Positions 1 to 6,463 of a stretch of DNA of 20,810 nucleotides are shown piece by piece (the first letter of the stretch is position 1; every line of letters begins with the position of its first letter). A program made the position numbers and the translations under genes. The stretch comes from Bacillota bacterium. GTDB taxonomy: Bacteria > Bacillota_C > Negativicutes > CTSoil-072. The stretch is taken from NCBI GenBank assembly GCA_017861495.1, contig JAGFXW010000010.1:1-20810 (forward strand), read 5' to 3'. The notes beneath the pieces are model-generated. The model was not told the origin of the DNA. It worked only from the letters and a program-made list of their open reading frames with translations, and ran no database searches.

Positions 1-19
1 TAGCGGCGAGGTGCAGACC

Positions 20-490
20 ATGGAGAAAAAAACCAATAAAATCATAGCGGAAAACCGGAAAGCGCGGCATGATTATTTTATTCATGAAACATATGAAGCC
101 GGAATGGCCTTGACCGGCACGGAAGTAAAGTCCTTGCGGGCCGGCAAAGCGAACCTGAAAGACGGTTATGCGGCGATAGAAAATGCGGAATTGATCCTGC
201 GCAATGTGCATATTAGCCCCTATGAACAAGGAAACCGCTTTAACCAGGATCCGCTCCGGCCCCGTAAATTGCTGATGCACCGTTATGAAATCAATAAATT
301 GATTGGCAAAATCAAAGAAAAAGGCTTTACGCTGGTTCCTTTAAAACTTTATTTTGTCCGTGGCCGGGTCAAAGTGGAAATCGGGCTGGCAAGCGGGAAA
401 AAGAATTACGACAAACGGCAGGATATTGCGGAGAGGGATGCCAAGCGGGACATTGACCGCGCGGTGCGTGACCGGCAAAGAGGCGAGTAA
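20..490 (+). CDS. smpB: SsrA-binding protein SmpB
   Basis: SmpB binds the tRNA-like domain of tmRNA and brings it to stalled ribosomes in trans-translation. The 156-residue product has the usual family length. Visible hallmarks are the N-terminal [17 protein letters not shown] segment, [18 protein letters not shown], the HISPYEQGN region and a basic C-terminal tail ([21 protein letters not shown]) that in the family enters the ribosomal mRNA channel. I chose the ATG at 20 over the in-frame GTG at 11 because GAGGTG at 8-13 is well placed for it. A TAG at 1-3 may be the stop of an upstream gene; rnr is common there, but only three bases are visible. Its RNA partner ssrA is about 20 kb downstream. 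No strong terminator follows smpB. Identification is confident. Confidence 0.96.
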   Translation: MEKKTNKIIAENRKARHDYFIHETYEAGMALTGTEVKSLRAGKANLKDGYAAIENAELILRNVHISPYEQGNRFNQDPLRPRKLLMHRYEINKLIGKIKEKGFTLVPLKLYFVRGRVKVEIGLASGKKNYDKRQDIAERDAKRDIDRAVRDRQRGE

Positions 491-508
491 AAAAAATTAA
501 AAATAACT

Positions 509-535
509 TAAGGATTTTCCTGATCCTAACGATAT
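509..535 (+). promoter_or_regulatory. Candidate sigma-28 (SigD-type) promoter before R1/csrA
   Basis: TAAG at 509-512, a 15-base spacer and AACGATAT at 528-535 resemble the flagellar sigma consensus TAAA-N15-GCCGATAT, matching 3 of 4 and 6 of 8 positions with the ideal spacer. Transcription would start near 542, just upstream of element R1, and could run through csrA into the flagellar operon. This is a pattern match only. Confidence 0.45.
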
Positions 536-560
536 AGATAGTAAGACCATAATGGAGAAC

Positions 561-635
561 TCAGGGACGATCTGATAAGGCAATTTTTTCTTGCAGGATG
601 CAGGAAAAAAAGGCACTTATTGGATCATTTTTTTT
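561..635 (+). ncRNA. R1: GGA-loop hairpin element, copy 1
   Basis: First of three similar structured elements around csrA. The box AGGGACGAT (563-571) starts an outer 11-bp stem: GATCTGATAAG (569-579) pairs with CTTATTGGATC (616-626), including two G-U pairs. Inside it TTTTTTCTTGC (584-594) pairs with GCAGGAAAAAA (600-610) over 11 bp and presents the pentaloop AGGAT (595-599). Eight Ts follow at 628-635. The apical CAGGATG matches the core of the known CsrA/RsmA recognition motif, a GGA in a hairpin loop. Function as a CsrA-binding RNA is inferred. Confidence 0.65.
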
Positions 636-691
636 ACCGATCCTGTTGTGATCAAATAGAATTCAAAGATAAAAATGCGATAATACAGCAG

Positions 692-782
692 GAAAACTAA
701 ATTTTCAAGGACGATTCGATATAGCCGAACTAACCCTGCAGGACGCAAGGGCAATGTTGGGACAATTGGGTTGTCCTTTTTT
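692..782 (+). ncRNA. R2: GGA-loop hairpin and terminator in the csrA leader
   Basis: Second copy. A short stem (GAAAA 692-696 with TTTTC 702-706) abuts the box AAGGACGAT (707-715). The outer stem AAGGACGATTCGAT (707-720) pairs with ATTGGGTTGTCCTT (765-778), using several G-U pairs. The inner stem CTAACCCTGC (730-739) pairs with GCAAGGG plus GTTGG (745-751, 756-760) and exposes the loop AGGAC (740-744). Six Ts follow at 777-782. An alternative local hairpin, GGACAA-TTGGG-TTGTCC (760-776), with the same T-run is a textbook intrinsic terminator. The 5' AAGGAC box can pair with the terminator's GTCCTT, so the two folds compete. It lies about 120 nt before csrA. Confidence 0.7.
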
Positions 783-902
783 GTTTGCCAAAAAGTTTCT
801 TTCTTTTGCCGGCTTGAAGGATAATCGGCGTCGTTCGTTTGGGGAAAACTTGGCGAACGCAGAAGGGTTCAATTTTTATTATGTTCAAGGAGGAGAAGCG
901 AA
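783..902 (+). promoter_or_regulatory. Proximal csrA leader with GGGGA-containing hairpin and SD
   Basis: CGTTCG (832-837) pairs with CGAACG (854-859) and encloses a 16-nt loop containing GGGGA. A very strong Shine-Dalgarno, AAGGAGGAG, follows at about 889-897. Both carry GGA, so CsrA autorepression of its own translation is plausible, as known in other bacteria, but unproven here. No open reading frame in 491-902 looks coding. Confidence 0.4.
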
Positions 903-1076
903 ATGTTGGTATTGGGAAGAAAACCCGGAGAGTATATCATGATTGGCGAAGACATTATGGTAAAGGTGGTCCGCAGTGATTCGGGCGATTTGCGTCTGGC
1001 GATCGATGCCCCGAAAAGCGTCAATATTACGAGGGGAGAGATATTTGAAAACAAAAAGAAATATCAACCGATGTAA
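903..1076 (+). CDS. csrA: Carbon storage regulator CsrA (short form)
   Basis: CsrA is a homodimeric RNA-binding protein that recognises GGA in hairpin loops and controls translation, classically of flagellin in Bacillota. The 57-residue product starts MLVLGRKPGEYIMIGEDI and continues through RLAIDAPKSVNITRGEI, the five-strand CsrA fold. Leu4 and Arg44, both key RNA-contact residues in E. coli CsrA, are conserved. The ATG at 903 follows AAGGAGGAG. It is shorter than Bacillus CsrA (about 74 residues), whose C-terminal extension helps bind the antagonist FliW; here the protein ends KKKYQPM, and no fliW is seen in the window. It lies between elements R2 and R3 and upstream of flgD. Identification is confident; the absence of FliW control is inference. 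Confidence 0.95.
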   Translation: MLVLGRKPGEYIMIGEDIMVKVVRSDSGDLRLAIDAPKSVNITRGEIFENKKKYQPM

Positions 1077-1106
1077 GTGAGGAACGAAGATGAAAAATAA
1101 AATAAC

Positions 1107-1194
1107 GAAGCAGCGATACCAACGCTTCAAGGACGATAACCTTTGTTGAGCCGGCAGGAGGTCGGAACAAACAACAAGGGAAATCGTCCTTTTT
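1107..1194 (+). ncRNA. R3: GGA-loop hairpin element before flgD
   Basis: Third copy. A 5-bp stem GAAGC (1107-1111) with GCTTC (1124-1128) abuts AAGGACGAT (1129-1137), as in R2 but with different bases. AAGGACGAT pairs with ATCGTCCTT (1183-1191); CCTTTGTTG (1140-1148) pairs with CAACAAGGG (1172-1180); CCGGC (1151-1155) pairs with GTCGG (1161-1165) around the loop AGGAG (1156-1160). A T-run at 1190-1194 makes the whole a terminator-like hairpin about 25 nt upstream of the flgD start. Termination here would silence the hook/HAP operon, so readthrough must be regulated or partial. The role is inferred. Confidence 0.7.
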
Positions 1195-1218
1195 GTGTTT
1201 ATTGAAGGAGGAGAAAAA

Positions 1219-1650
1219 ATGAGTTCATCGGCGATTACCGGTTCAACGTCTACGATATCTACGACCAGTACATCCAGTTCATCCAGCACTACGGACAGCA
1301 CTAGCTTAAGTATGTCGGAGTTTCTTCAACTGCTGGCGACCGAATTGAAATATCAAGATCCGTCGGATCCGGTCAGTGCCACGGAGTATGTCAGCCAAAT
1401 GAGTCAGATCAGTTCCATACAACAATTATCCAATATTTACACCTCAATAAATAATTCTACGGCGTACAGTATGATTGGCAAGACGGCAACATACTCGACT
1501 ACTGATTCATCCGGTAATACGACTACCGGCAGCGGGACAGTCCAGTCGGTAACGATTTCGGGCAGCAATACGTATGTGAATGTTGGCGGGACAACCGTAT
1601 CACTGGATGATATTACTCAGGTGGCAAGCAGTTCGACGACAAGCGCTTAA
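1219..1650 (+). CDS. flgD: Flagellar hook-capping protein FlgD (short form)
   Basis: FlgD caps the growing hook and guides FlgE polymerisation outside the cell. The 143-residue product begins with a low-complexity Ser/Thr stretch, then has the conserved FlgD N-domain FLQLLATELKYQDPSDPV (residues about 35-52), TEYVSQMSQISSIQQL, and the MIGKTATY start of a small beta domain. It is much shorter than enterobacterial FlgD (about 230 residues), as is usual for many Bacillota. I chose ATG 1219 because GAAGGAGGAG at 1204-1213 is ideally spaced; an upstream in-frame GTG at 1195 lies in the R3 T-run and is rejected. It is the first structural gene of the late flagellar operon. No Cys. Confident call. 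Confidence 0.9.
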   Translation: MSSSAITGSTSTISTTSTSSSSSTTDSTSLSMSEFLQLLATELKYQDPSDPVSATEYVSQMSQISSIQQLSNIYTSINNSTAYSMIGKTATYSTTDSSGNTTTGSGTVQSVTISGSNTYVNVGGTTVSLDDITQVASSSTTSA

Positions 1651-1765
1651 TTTGCGGGCAACGGTCCATGACCAATAAATGAACGAAATTAGCTGGACCC
1701 CATAGGGGAGGCTAATGGCTATTTCCGACCGACAGAGGAAATAGAAAATTAGGGGGGCTTTTTCT
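1651..1765 (+). promoter_or_regulatory. Structured flgD-flgE intergenic leader
   Basis: This 115-nt spacer is unusually long and structured for this operon. TTAGC (1689-1693) pairs with GCTAA (1711-1715) around CCCC-ATA-GGGG (1698-1708). CTATTTCC (1719-1726) pairs perfectly with GGAAATAG (1737-1744) around the loop GACCGACAGA. GGTCC (1663-1667) could instead pair with GGACC (1695-1699), which would break the CCCC/GGGG hairpin. The flgE Shine-Dalgarno AGGGGGG at 1751-1757 follows. I recognise no known riboswitch class. Confidence 0.45.
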
Positions 1766-3406
1766 ATGATGAACGGGTTAAATTCAGCGGTATCCGGGCT
1801 GAAAGCCCAGCAGACCGCTTTGGATGTCATTGCCAACAATATTTCTAACGTCAGTACAACCGGCTATAAATCACAAACGGTGACTTTCAGTGATCTTTTG
1901 AGTCAAACGATCAGCGCAGCTTCCGGTGCGACCTCGACTTCAGCCGGAACGAACGCGACACAGGTTGGGTTGGGTGTTGCTGTTGCCGGGGTTAGTACGG
2001 ATATGTCGGTAGGCAGTACGGAAACGACCAGCGATTCCATGGATGTAGCGCTTTCCGGCGACGGCTTTTTAATTGTAACCGGTGGATCGGAAGGCGAGTA
2101 TCAGTTTACCCGTGATGGCAATTTAGCGATTGATGAAAATGGCAATTTAAATGTGAACGGCTACGAGGTCTGCGGGTGGGAATCTTCCTATACTTTAGAT
2201 GACAATGGAAATAAAGTGTTTACCACGACCGGTGAAGTAGAACCGATCAATATTTATAGCAACAACAATAAGATTATGGCGGCCGAAGCCAGTGCTGCCG
2301 CTGATTTTAGCGGTGGTTTGGATTCCAGCGCGGAAGCTGCGGCTAATGCGACCGGGATGACTGCGATCGGCGATACCAGCGATTTGACGTACGATGCCGC
2401 TTCAGAAATTACCGTGTATGATGCGCAAGGAAATAGTTACGACGTGACCATTAACTGGAAAAAATGCGCGGTGGAAAGCGGGATTACGAGCTGGTACTGG
2501 GAAGCAGACAGCAGCGATGCGTCCATCAGCCCTGCCAACGGGTATGTCGCCTTTGACACGGATGGCAATATGGTGACTTCCGCTACTGCGCTTTCGGCGG
2601 CAGTCGATGCAAATACTGCGACGGATACAACCATCAATACGGCCGGTTATGCCTATTCCAATATCAGTGTGGGAACGGGATCGACAACCGGTGATTATAC
2701 GATTACCACAACCGAAAACACGGATGGTACATGGGATGTTACGCTGACTTCAGCCACGGATTCAACGATTACGGAAACGGTAAGCAGTTCGGATGACGGT
2801 TCGGCAACCTTTACTCTCAGCGACGGAACGACCGTTACCCTGTCGGCGCCGACTTCGCTTGCCGCGGGAACGACTACGTTTACCATCCGTTCTAATTCAT
2901 ATGCCTTTGATGAAACCCCTTCGATCACGGTTACGCCGCCGACGACTGCCGGTACCGATCCGGTTGCGCTGGAACTCGATTTTGCCGAGATTACGACGAC
3001 GAACCTTGATGACAGCGATGTGACGGGTTCTGCCGACGGGTATGCGTCCGGCACGCTGCAAAGCTTAAGCATTTCTTCGGATGGAACCATCACCGGAACG
3101 TATAGCAACGGTGAGACCCAGTCACTGGCGCAGCTTGCCCTGGCGGTGTTTAACAACCAGGAAGGATTGGAAAAAATAGGCGATAATTTGTATGTCTCCA
3201 CGACCAACTCCGGAAGTTATAATGCGGTAGTTGCCGGCACAAACGGCTCAGGCGCAATGACATCAGGCGCGTTGGAATTATCCAACGTGGATTTGGCCGC
3301 CCAATTCAGCGCCATGATGGTCAGCCAGCGGGCGTATCAAGCCAACACGAAGGTTATTTCCGCTACGGATGAAATGCTGCAATCCCTGATCAATATGGTC
3401 GGTTAA
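1766..3406 (+). CDS. flgE: Flagellar hook protein FlgE
   Basis: FlgE polymerises into the hook, the universal joint between rod and filament. The 546-residue product has the N-terminal D0 signature MMNGLNSAVSGLKAQQTALD and ANNISNVSTTGYK, the hook-core LSGDGFLIV and EYQFTRDGNL segments (residues about 96-120), a long Thr/Asp-rich outer domain (about 170-430), and the C-terminal coil LSNVDLAAQFSAMMVSQRAYQANTKVISATDEMLQSLINMVG. ATG at 1766, with a second ATG at 1769, follows AGGGGGG. It has two cysteines (residues 136 and 234), uncommon in extracellular axial proteins. It belongs to the flgD-fliS operon and is separated from flgK1 by only 23 bases. The full terminal signatures make the call confident; the central region is lineage-specific. 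Confidence 0.95.
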   Translation: MMNGLNSAVSGLKAQQTALDVIANNISNVSTTGYKSQTVTFSDLLSQTISAASGATSTSAGTNATQVGLGVAVAGVSTDMSVGSTETTSDSMDVALSGDGFLIVTGGSEGEYQFTRDGNLAIDENGNLNVNGYEVCGWESSYTLDDNGNKVFTTTGEVEPINIYSNNNKIMAAEASAAADFSGGLDSSAEAAANATGMTAIGDTSDLTYDAASEITVYDAQGNSYDVTINWKKCAVESGITSWYWEADSSDASISPANGYVAFDTDGNMVTSATALSAAVDANTATDTTINTAGYAYSNISVGTGSTTGDYTITTTENTDGTWDVTLTSATDSTITETVSSSDDGSATFTLSDGTTVTLSAPTSLAAGTTTFTIRSNSYAFDETPSITVTPPTTAGTDPVALELDFAEITTTNLDDSDVTGSADGYASGTLQSLSISSDGTITGTYSNGETQSLAQLALAVFNNQEGLEKIGDNLYVSTTNSGSYNAVVAGTNGSGAMTSGALELSNVDLAAQFSAMMVSQRAYQANTKVISATDEMLQSLINMVG

Positions 3407-3429
3407 TGCATTGAGAGGGGCGTTTTTCC

Positions 3430-4926
3430 ATGGGATCTGTTTTTGGTACGTATAGTATCGCCTATTCGGGCATGGTTGTCAGCCAAGCGGCATTGGCGGC
3501 GACGAGTACAAATCTTGCCAATGTGAATACGACCGGAGCTTCGCAAGTGAATGTGTCCAATGCGGAGCAAAATACGGTCCGGTCCGATGGGACTTCTTCC
3601 GGCGATGGCGTCGGTGTCGCTTCGATCACCCGGGCTAGGGATGTATTGTTGGATAGTGCATATCGCACGCAAAATGCAAAGTCTACGTATTGGTCTGTGA
3701 AAAGCGGCAACCTGGAATATATGGATGAAATATTGGGTGAATACGAAACCAGCTCAACCACGGACGATGCGGATACAACGACAACAACGTCTGGCGTCCA
3801 GAAAACAATCGATGATTTTTTCAGCGCCTGGCAAACCTTATCGACGGATTCAACCAGCGAAAGCACACGGGAACTGGTTGTGTCGGCAGCGGTGGATTTG
3901 GTTTCCACACTGTCAAGCATTGATGAGCAATTGCAGCAACTGCAAAAGGATGCTGTAAACGGAGTCAAGGACGGGGTGGACAGCCTGAATGACCTTGCTT
4001 CGCAGGTTGCGGATTTGAATGACCAAATTACGCAGGCGGAGGCCGGCGGCGAGGAAGCCAGTTATCTGCGGGACCAACGCGACGCGCTGTTGGACCAGAT
4101 GTCTTCGCTGGCGGATATTAAAGTCACGGAAACCAGCGCTGGTTTGCAGGTCTCGCTAGGCGGCATCAATCTGGTGAACGGCGATAAAACCCACACGCTG
4201 GCGGTGGAAGGCGATGGATCGGAAAATAATCCGTTAACGGTCGTGTGGGAAGATTTGAATTGTGATGCGGCGATTTCCAGCGGGAGCATCAAGGCCTATA
4301 TGGAGGATGCCGATCAAACTGGTTGCGAAGCGATTGCTGCGAGCGATCTGCCCTATGATTTTACTACCGGTGCTGCCAGTTCGATCAGTACGCTGCGACA
4401 GGCGTTGAATGATCTGATTACGACCATTGCCACAAAGGTGAACTCGCTGACGGCTTCCGGCGTTGACCTAAACGGCGATGCTGGCCTGGCTTTGTTTACA
4501 ACTGTAGATTCCAGCCAACCGCTCAGCATTTTCAATATACAGGTCAATCCGGAGCTGGTGAGCGACTCCGACAAGGTTGTGCCTTCCAACGGCAGCGCCG
4601 ATGGCGATAATTCCATTGCCAATCAGATTTGCAATCTGGCCGGTGATACGAGCTGCTATCGAAGCGGCGGTTTGTCGTTGGATATCACCGATTTTTACAA
4701 AACAGTAATCTCCTGGCTTGGAACGACTGGCGAAACGGCTGTCAACAATTACGATTCACAAGCGGCGTTGGTGGAACAGGTCGATACACAGCGGCAGTCG
4801 GTATCCGGTATTTCGATCGATGAAGAGATGGCAAACATGATCCAGTTTCAAAATGCGTATGCGGCCAGCGCGAGAGTCATGAGCACGATTGACGGTTTGC
4901 TCGGCGATTTGATGGACGCATTTTAG
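3430..4926 (+). CDS. flgK: Hook-associated protein FlgK, paralogue 1
   Basis: FlgK (HAP1) forms the first junction ring between hook and filament. The 498-residue product keeps the family segment SYLRDQRDALLDQMSSLADI (about 215-234) and a canonical C-terminus, ISIDEEMANMIQFQNAYAAS followed by ARVMSTIDGLLGDLMDAF. Its N-terminus (YSGMVVSQAALAATSTNLAN, then VNTTGASQVN) departs from the usual NxxTxGYSRQ motif. It carries four cysteines in the middle (NCDAA, TGCEA, ICNLAGDTSC), odd for an exported axial protein. ATG 3430 is preceded by GAGAGGGG. It is followed 17 bases later by a second flgK-like gene, so one of the two may be a specialised junction protein. FlgK family is confident; which paralogue plays the classical role is not determined. 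Confidence 0.85.
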   Translation: MGSVFGTYSIAYSGMVVSQAALAATSTNLANVNTTGASQVNVSNAEQNTVRSDGTSSGDGVGVASITRARDVLLDSAYRTQNAKSTYWSVKSGNLEYMDEILGEYETSSTTDDADTTTTTSGVQKTIDDFFSAWQTLSTDSTSESTRELVVSAAVDLVSTLSSIDEQLQQLQKDAVNGVKDGVDSLNDLASQVADLNDQITQAEAGGEEASYLRDQRDALLDQMSSLADIKVTETSAGLQVSLGGINLVNGDKTHTLAVEGDGSENNPLTVVWEDLNCDAAISSGSIKAYMEDADQTGCEAIAASDLPYDFTTGAASSISTLRQALNDLITTIATKVNSLTASGVDLNGDAGLALFTTVDSSQPLSIFNIQVNPELVSDSDKVVPSNGSADGDNSIANQICNLAGDTSCYRSGGLSLDITDFYKTVISWLGTTGETAVNNYDSQAALVEQVDTQRQSVSGISIDEEMANMIQFQNAYAASARVMSTIDGLLGDLMDAF

Positions 4927-4943
4927 GATAAGGGGGGAGCGAG

Positions 4944-6449
4944 ATGGCTTCAACTTTTGGCGGACTAAGTATTGCAAAAAGCGCTTTGAACGCCGCACAG
5001 ATCGGCCTGTCGACCACGACAAACAATATGAGCAATATCGATACTGCCGGTTATTCGCGCCAAGTCGTAAACCAGACTTCCATTGGCCCGGCAGCCGTTT
5101 ATAGCAGCAGTTTGGTAGGCAACGGGGTCAGCGTGGATTCAGTGGAACGGGTGCGGAGTTTTCGTCTGGATCAAAAATATTGGCAGGAAAACAGCGCGGC
5201 CAGTGAATGGGAAGTGCAATCCGCCTATTTGGAACAAATTGAAACAGTTTTCGGCAGCACCGATTCCAGTGACATTAGCACGGCATTAGATAGCTTCAAT
5301 ACGGCATTGGAGAGCCTGTCGACCGATACCGGCAGTTCGTCGGCGAGGGCGGTTGTTCTCGAAGCCGCCAATGAATTCTGCACGACGTTAAATGACGCAT
5401 CCAGCCAGCTCACGCAGTTGCGCAGCGATATCAACAGTGATGTAAAAACCGCAGTGGATCAAATCAATTCTTACGCGACACAAATTGCGGCGCTGAACAA
5501 GCAAATTTCCGTTGCCAATGCTTCCGGCTCCTCGGCCAATGAGCTGCAAGACCAGCGTGACGTCTTGATTGATGAACTTTCCGGATTGGTTGGCGTTACG
5601 GTCGCGGAGGGCGATAACGGCATCTATAACATCACAATAAAAGGGAAATCACTGGTTAACGGCAGTTCTGCGAACGAACTGGAATGTTATACGAACACCG
5701 ACAGTTCCAGTGATGCCTACAGTATGTACGGCATCCGCTGGGCGGACAGCGGGGAGACGTTTGACTCCGGCGATACAGGCGCGCTCAATGGCTATCTGGA
5801 CCTGCGCGACGGCAACGGCGCCGATAACATGGGCATACCCTATTACAGCAGCCAGTTGGACGATTTTGCCCGGACCTTTGCCCAATCCTTCAATGAAGGC
5901 ATTACCTCCGGAACGACCACCTACAGCGGCCATGCGGACGGAATGGGACTGGATGGCACGACCGGCGTGCGGTTCTTTTCCTACGATAGTTTGTCATCGG
6001 CAGAATTGATGGCAACCGGGGCGGACAATGCTGCGGTGTATGCCAATATTACCGCCGCCAACATCAGCGTCTCACAGGATATTCAGGACGACACCGATAA
6101 AATTGCCACCGCTTCGACTGACGGTGAAGAAGGCAACAATGAAAATATTGGCGACATCATCAGTATCTGTGGGAGCGCTGCTATTTCCGGCAATGCAACG
6201 GTAGATGATCTTTATTCTGCGATTGTTTCTACAGTCGCTGCTGCCAGTGCGTTTGCCCAGACTGAATATGACCGGAAAGACACGATTGCAACGTATATTG
6301 ACACCAGCCGCTCTTCAGTGTCCGGCGTTTCCAGCGATGAAGAAACGGTCAACCTGACGGTGTACCAGTCAGCGTATGAAGCGTCGGCGTCTATGGTGAG
6401 TACCTGGAGCGAAATATATCAGACCACCATTAATATGGTGGATGACTAG
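4944..6449 (+). CDS. flgK: Hook-associated protein FlgK, paralogue 2
   Basis: Second FlgK-type junction protein, 501 residues. The N-terminus is classical (GGLSIAKSALNAAQIGLSTT, then NNMSNIDTAGYSRQVV), and ANELQDQRDVLIDELSGLVG is the family mid-segment. The C-terminus, VSSDEETVNLTVYQSAYEAS followed by ASMVSTWSEIYQTTINMVDD, lacks the usual EEMANLI pattern. Paralogue 1 shows the opposite arrangement: degenerate N-terminus, canonical C-terminus. Three cysteines are present (EFCTTL, ECYTNT, SICGSA). ATG 4944 follows AAGGGGGGAG. Tandem placement, similar length and shared mid-segment indicate an old duplication. The protein acts outside the cell between hook and FlgL. Confident as FlgK family. Confidence 0.88.
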   Translation: MASTFGGLSIAKSALNAAQIGLSTTTNNMSNIDTAGYSRQVVNQTSIGPAAVYSSSLVGNGVSVDSVERVRSFRLDQKYWQENSAASEWEVQSAYLEQIETVFGSTDSSDISTALDSFNTALESLSTDTGSSSARAVVLEAANEFCTTLNDASSQLTQLRSDINSDVKTAVDQINSYATQIAALNKQISVANASGSSANELQDQRDVLIDELSGLVGVTVAEGDNGIYNITIKGKSLVNGSSANELECYTNTDSSSDAYSMYGIRWADSGETFDSGDTGALNGYLDLRDGNGADNMGIPYYSSQLDDFARTFAQSFNEGITSGTTTYSGHADGMGLDGTTGVRFFSYDSLSSAELMATGADNAAVYANITAANISVSQDIQDDTDKIATASTDGEEGNNENIGDIISICGSAAISGNATVDDLYSAIVSTVAAASAFAQTEYDRKDTIATYIDTSRSSVSGVSSDEETVNLTVYQSAYEASASMVSTWSEIYQTTINMVDD

Positions 6450-6463
6450 AAGGGGGTACTTTT

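Noticed and set aside
699..722. Second sigma-28 promoter, TAAA followed by TTCGATAT.
   Set aside because: The spacer is only 13 bases and the sequence is the paired 5' arm of R2; an equivalent is not present at R3.
692..782. Possible cyclic-di-GMP (GEMM-I) riboswitch, because R2 contains GGACGCAAGGGC, similar to GGACGCAAAGCC.
   Set aside because: The partner helices, the GAAA tetraloop and the downstream GGxxUAA features of GEMM-I are absent; the three-copy GGA-loop architecture explains the sequence better.
754..942. Open reading frame of 62 codons overlapping the R2 T-run and csrA.
   Set aside because: It lacks a Shine-Dalgarno, runs across the terminator hairpin and overlaps csrA in another frame.
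2695..3207. Long antisense open frames inside flgE, flgK, fliD and flagellin.
   Set aside because: They mirror the codon bias of long Thr/Ser/Asp-rich genes, lack ribosome binding sites and have no recognisable motifs.
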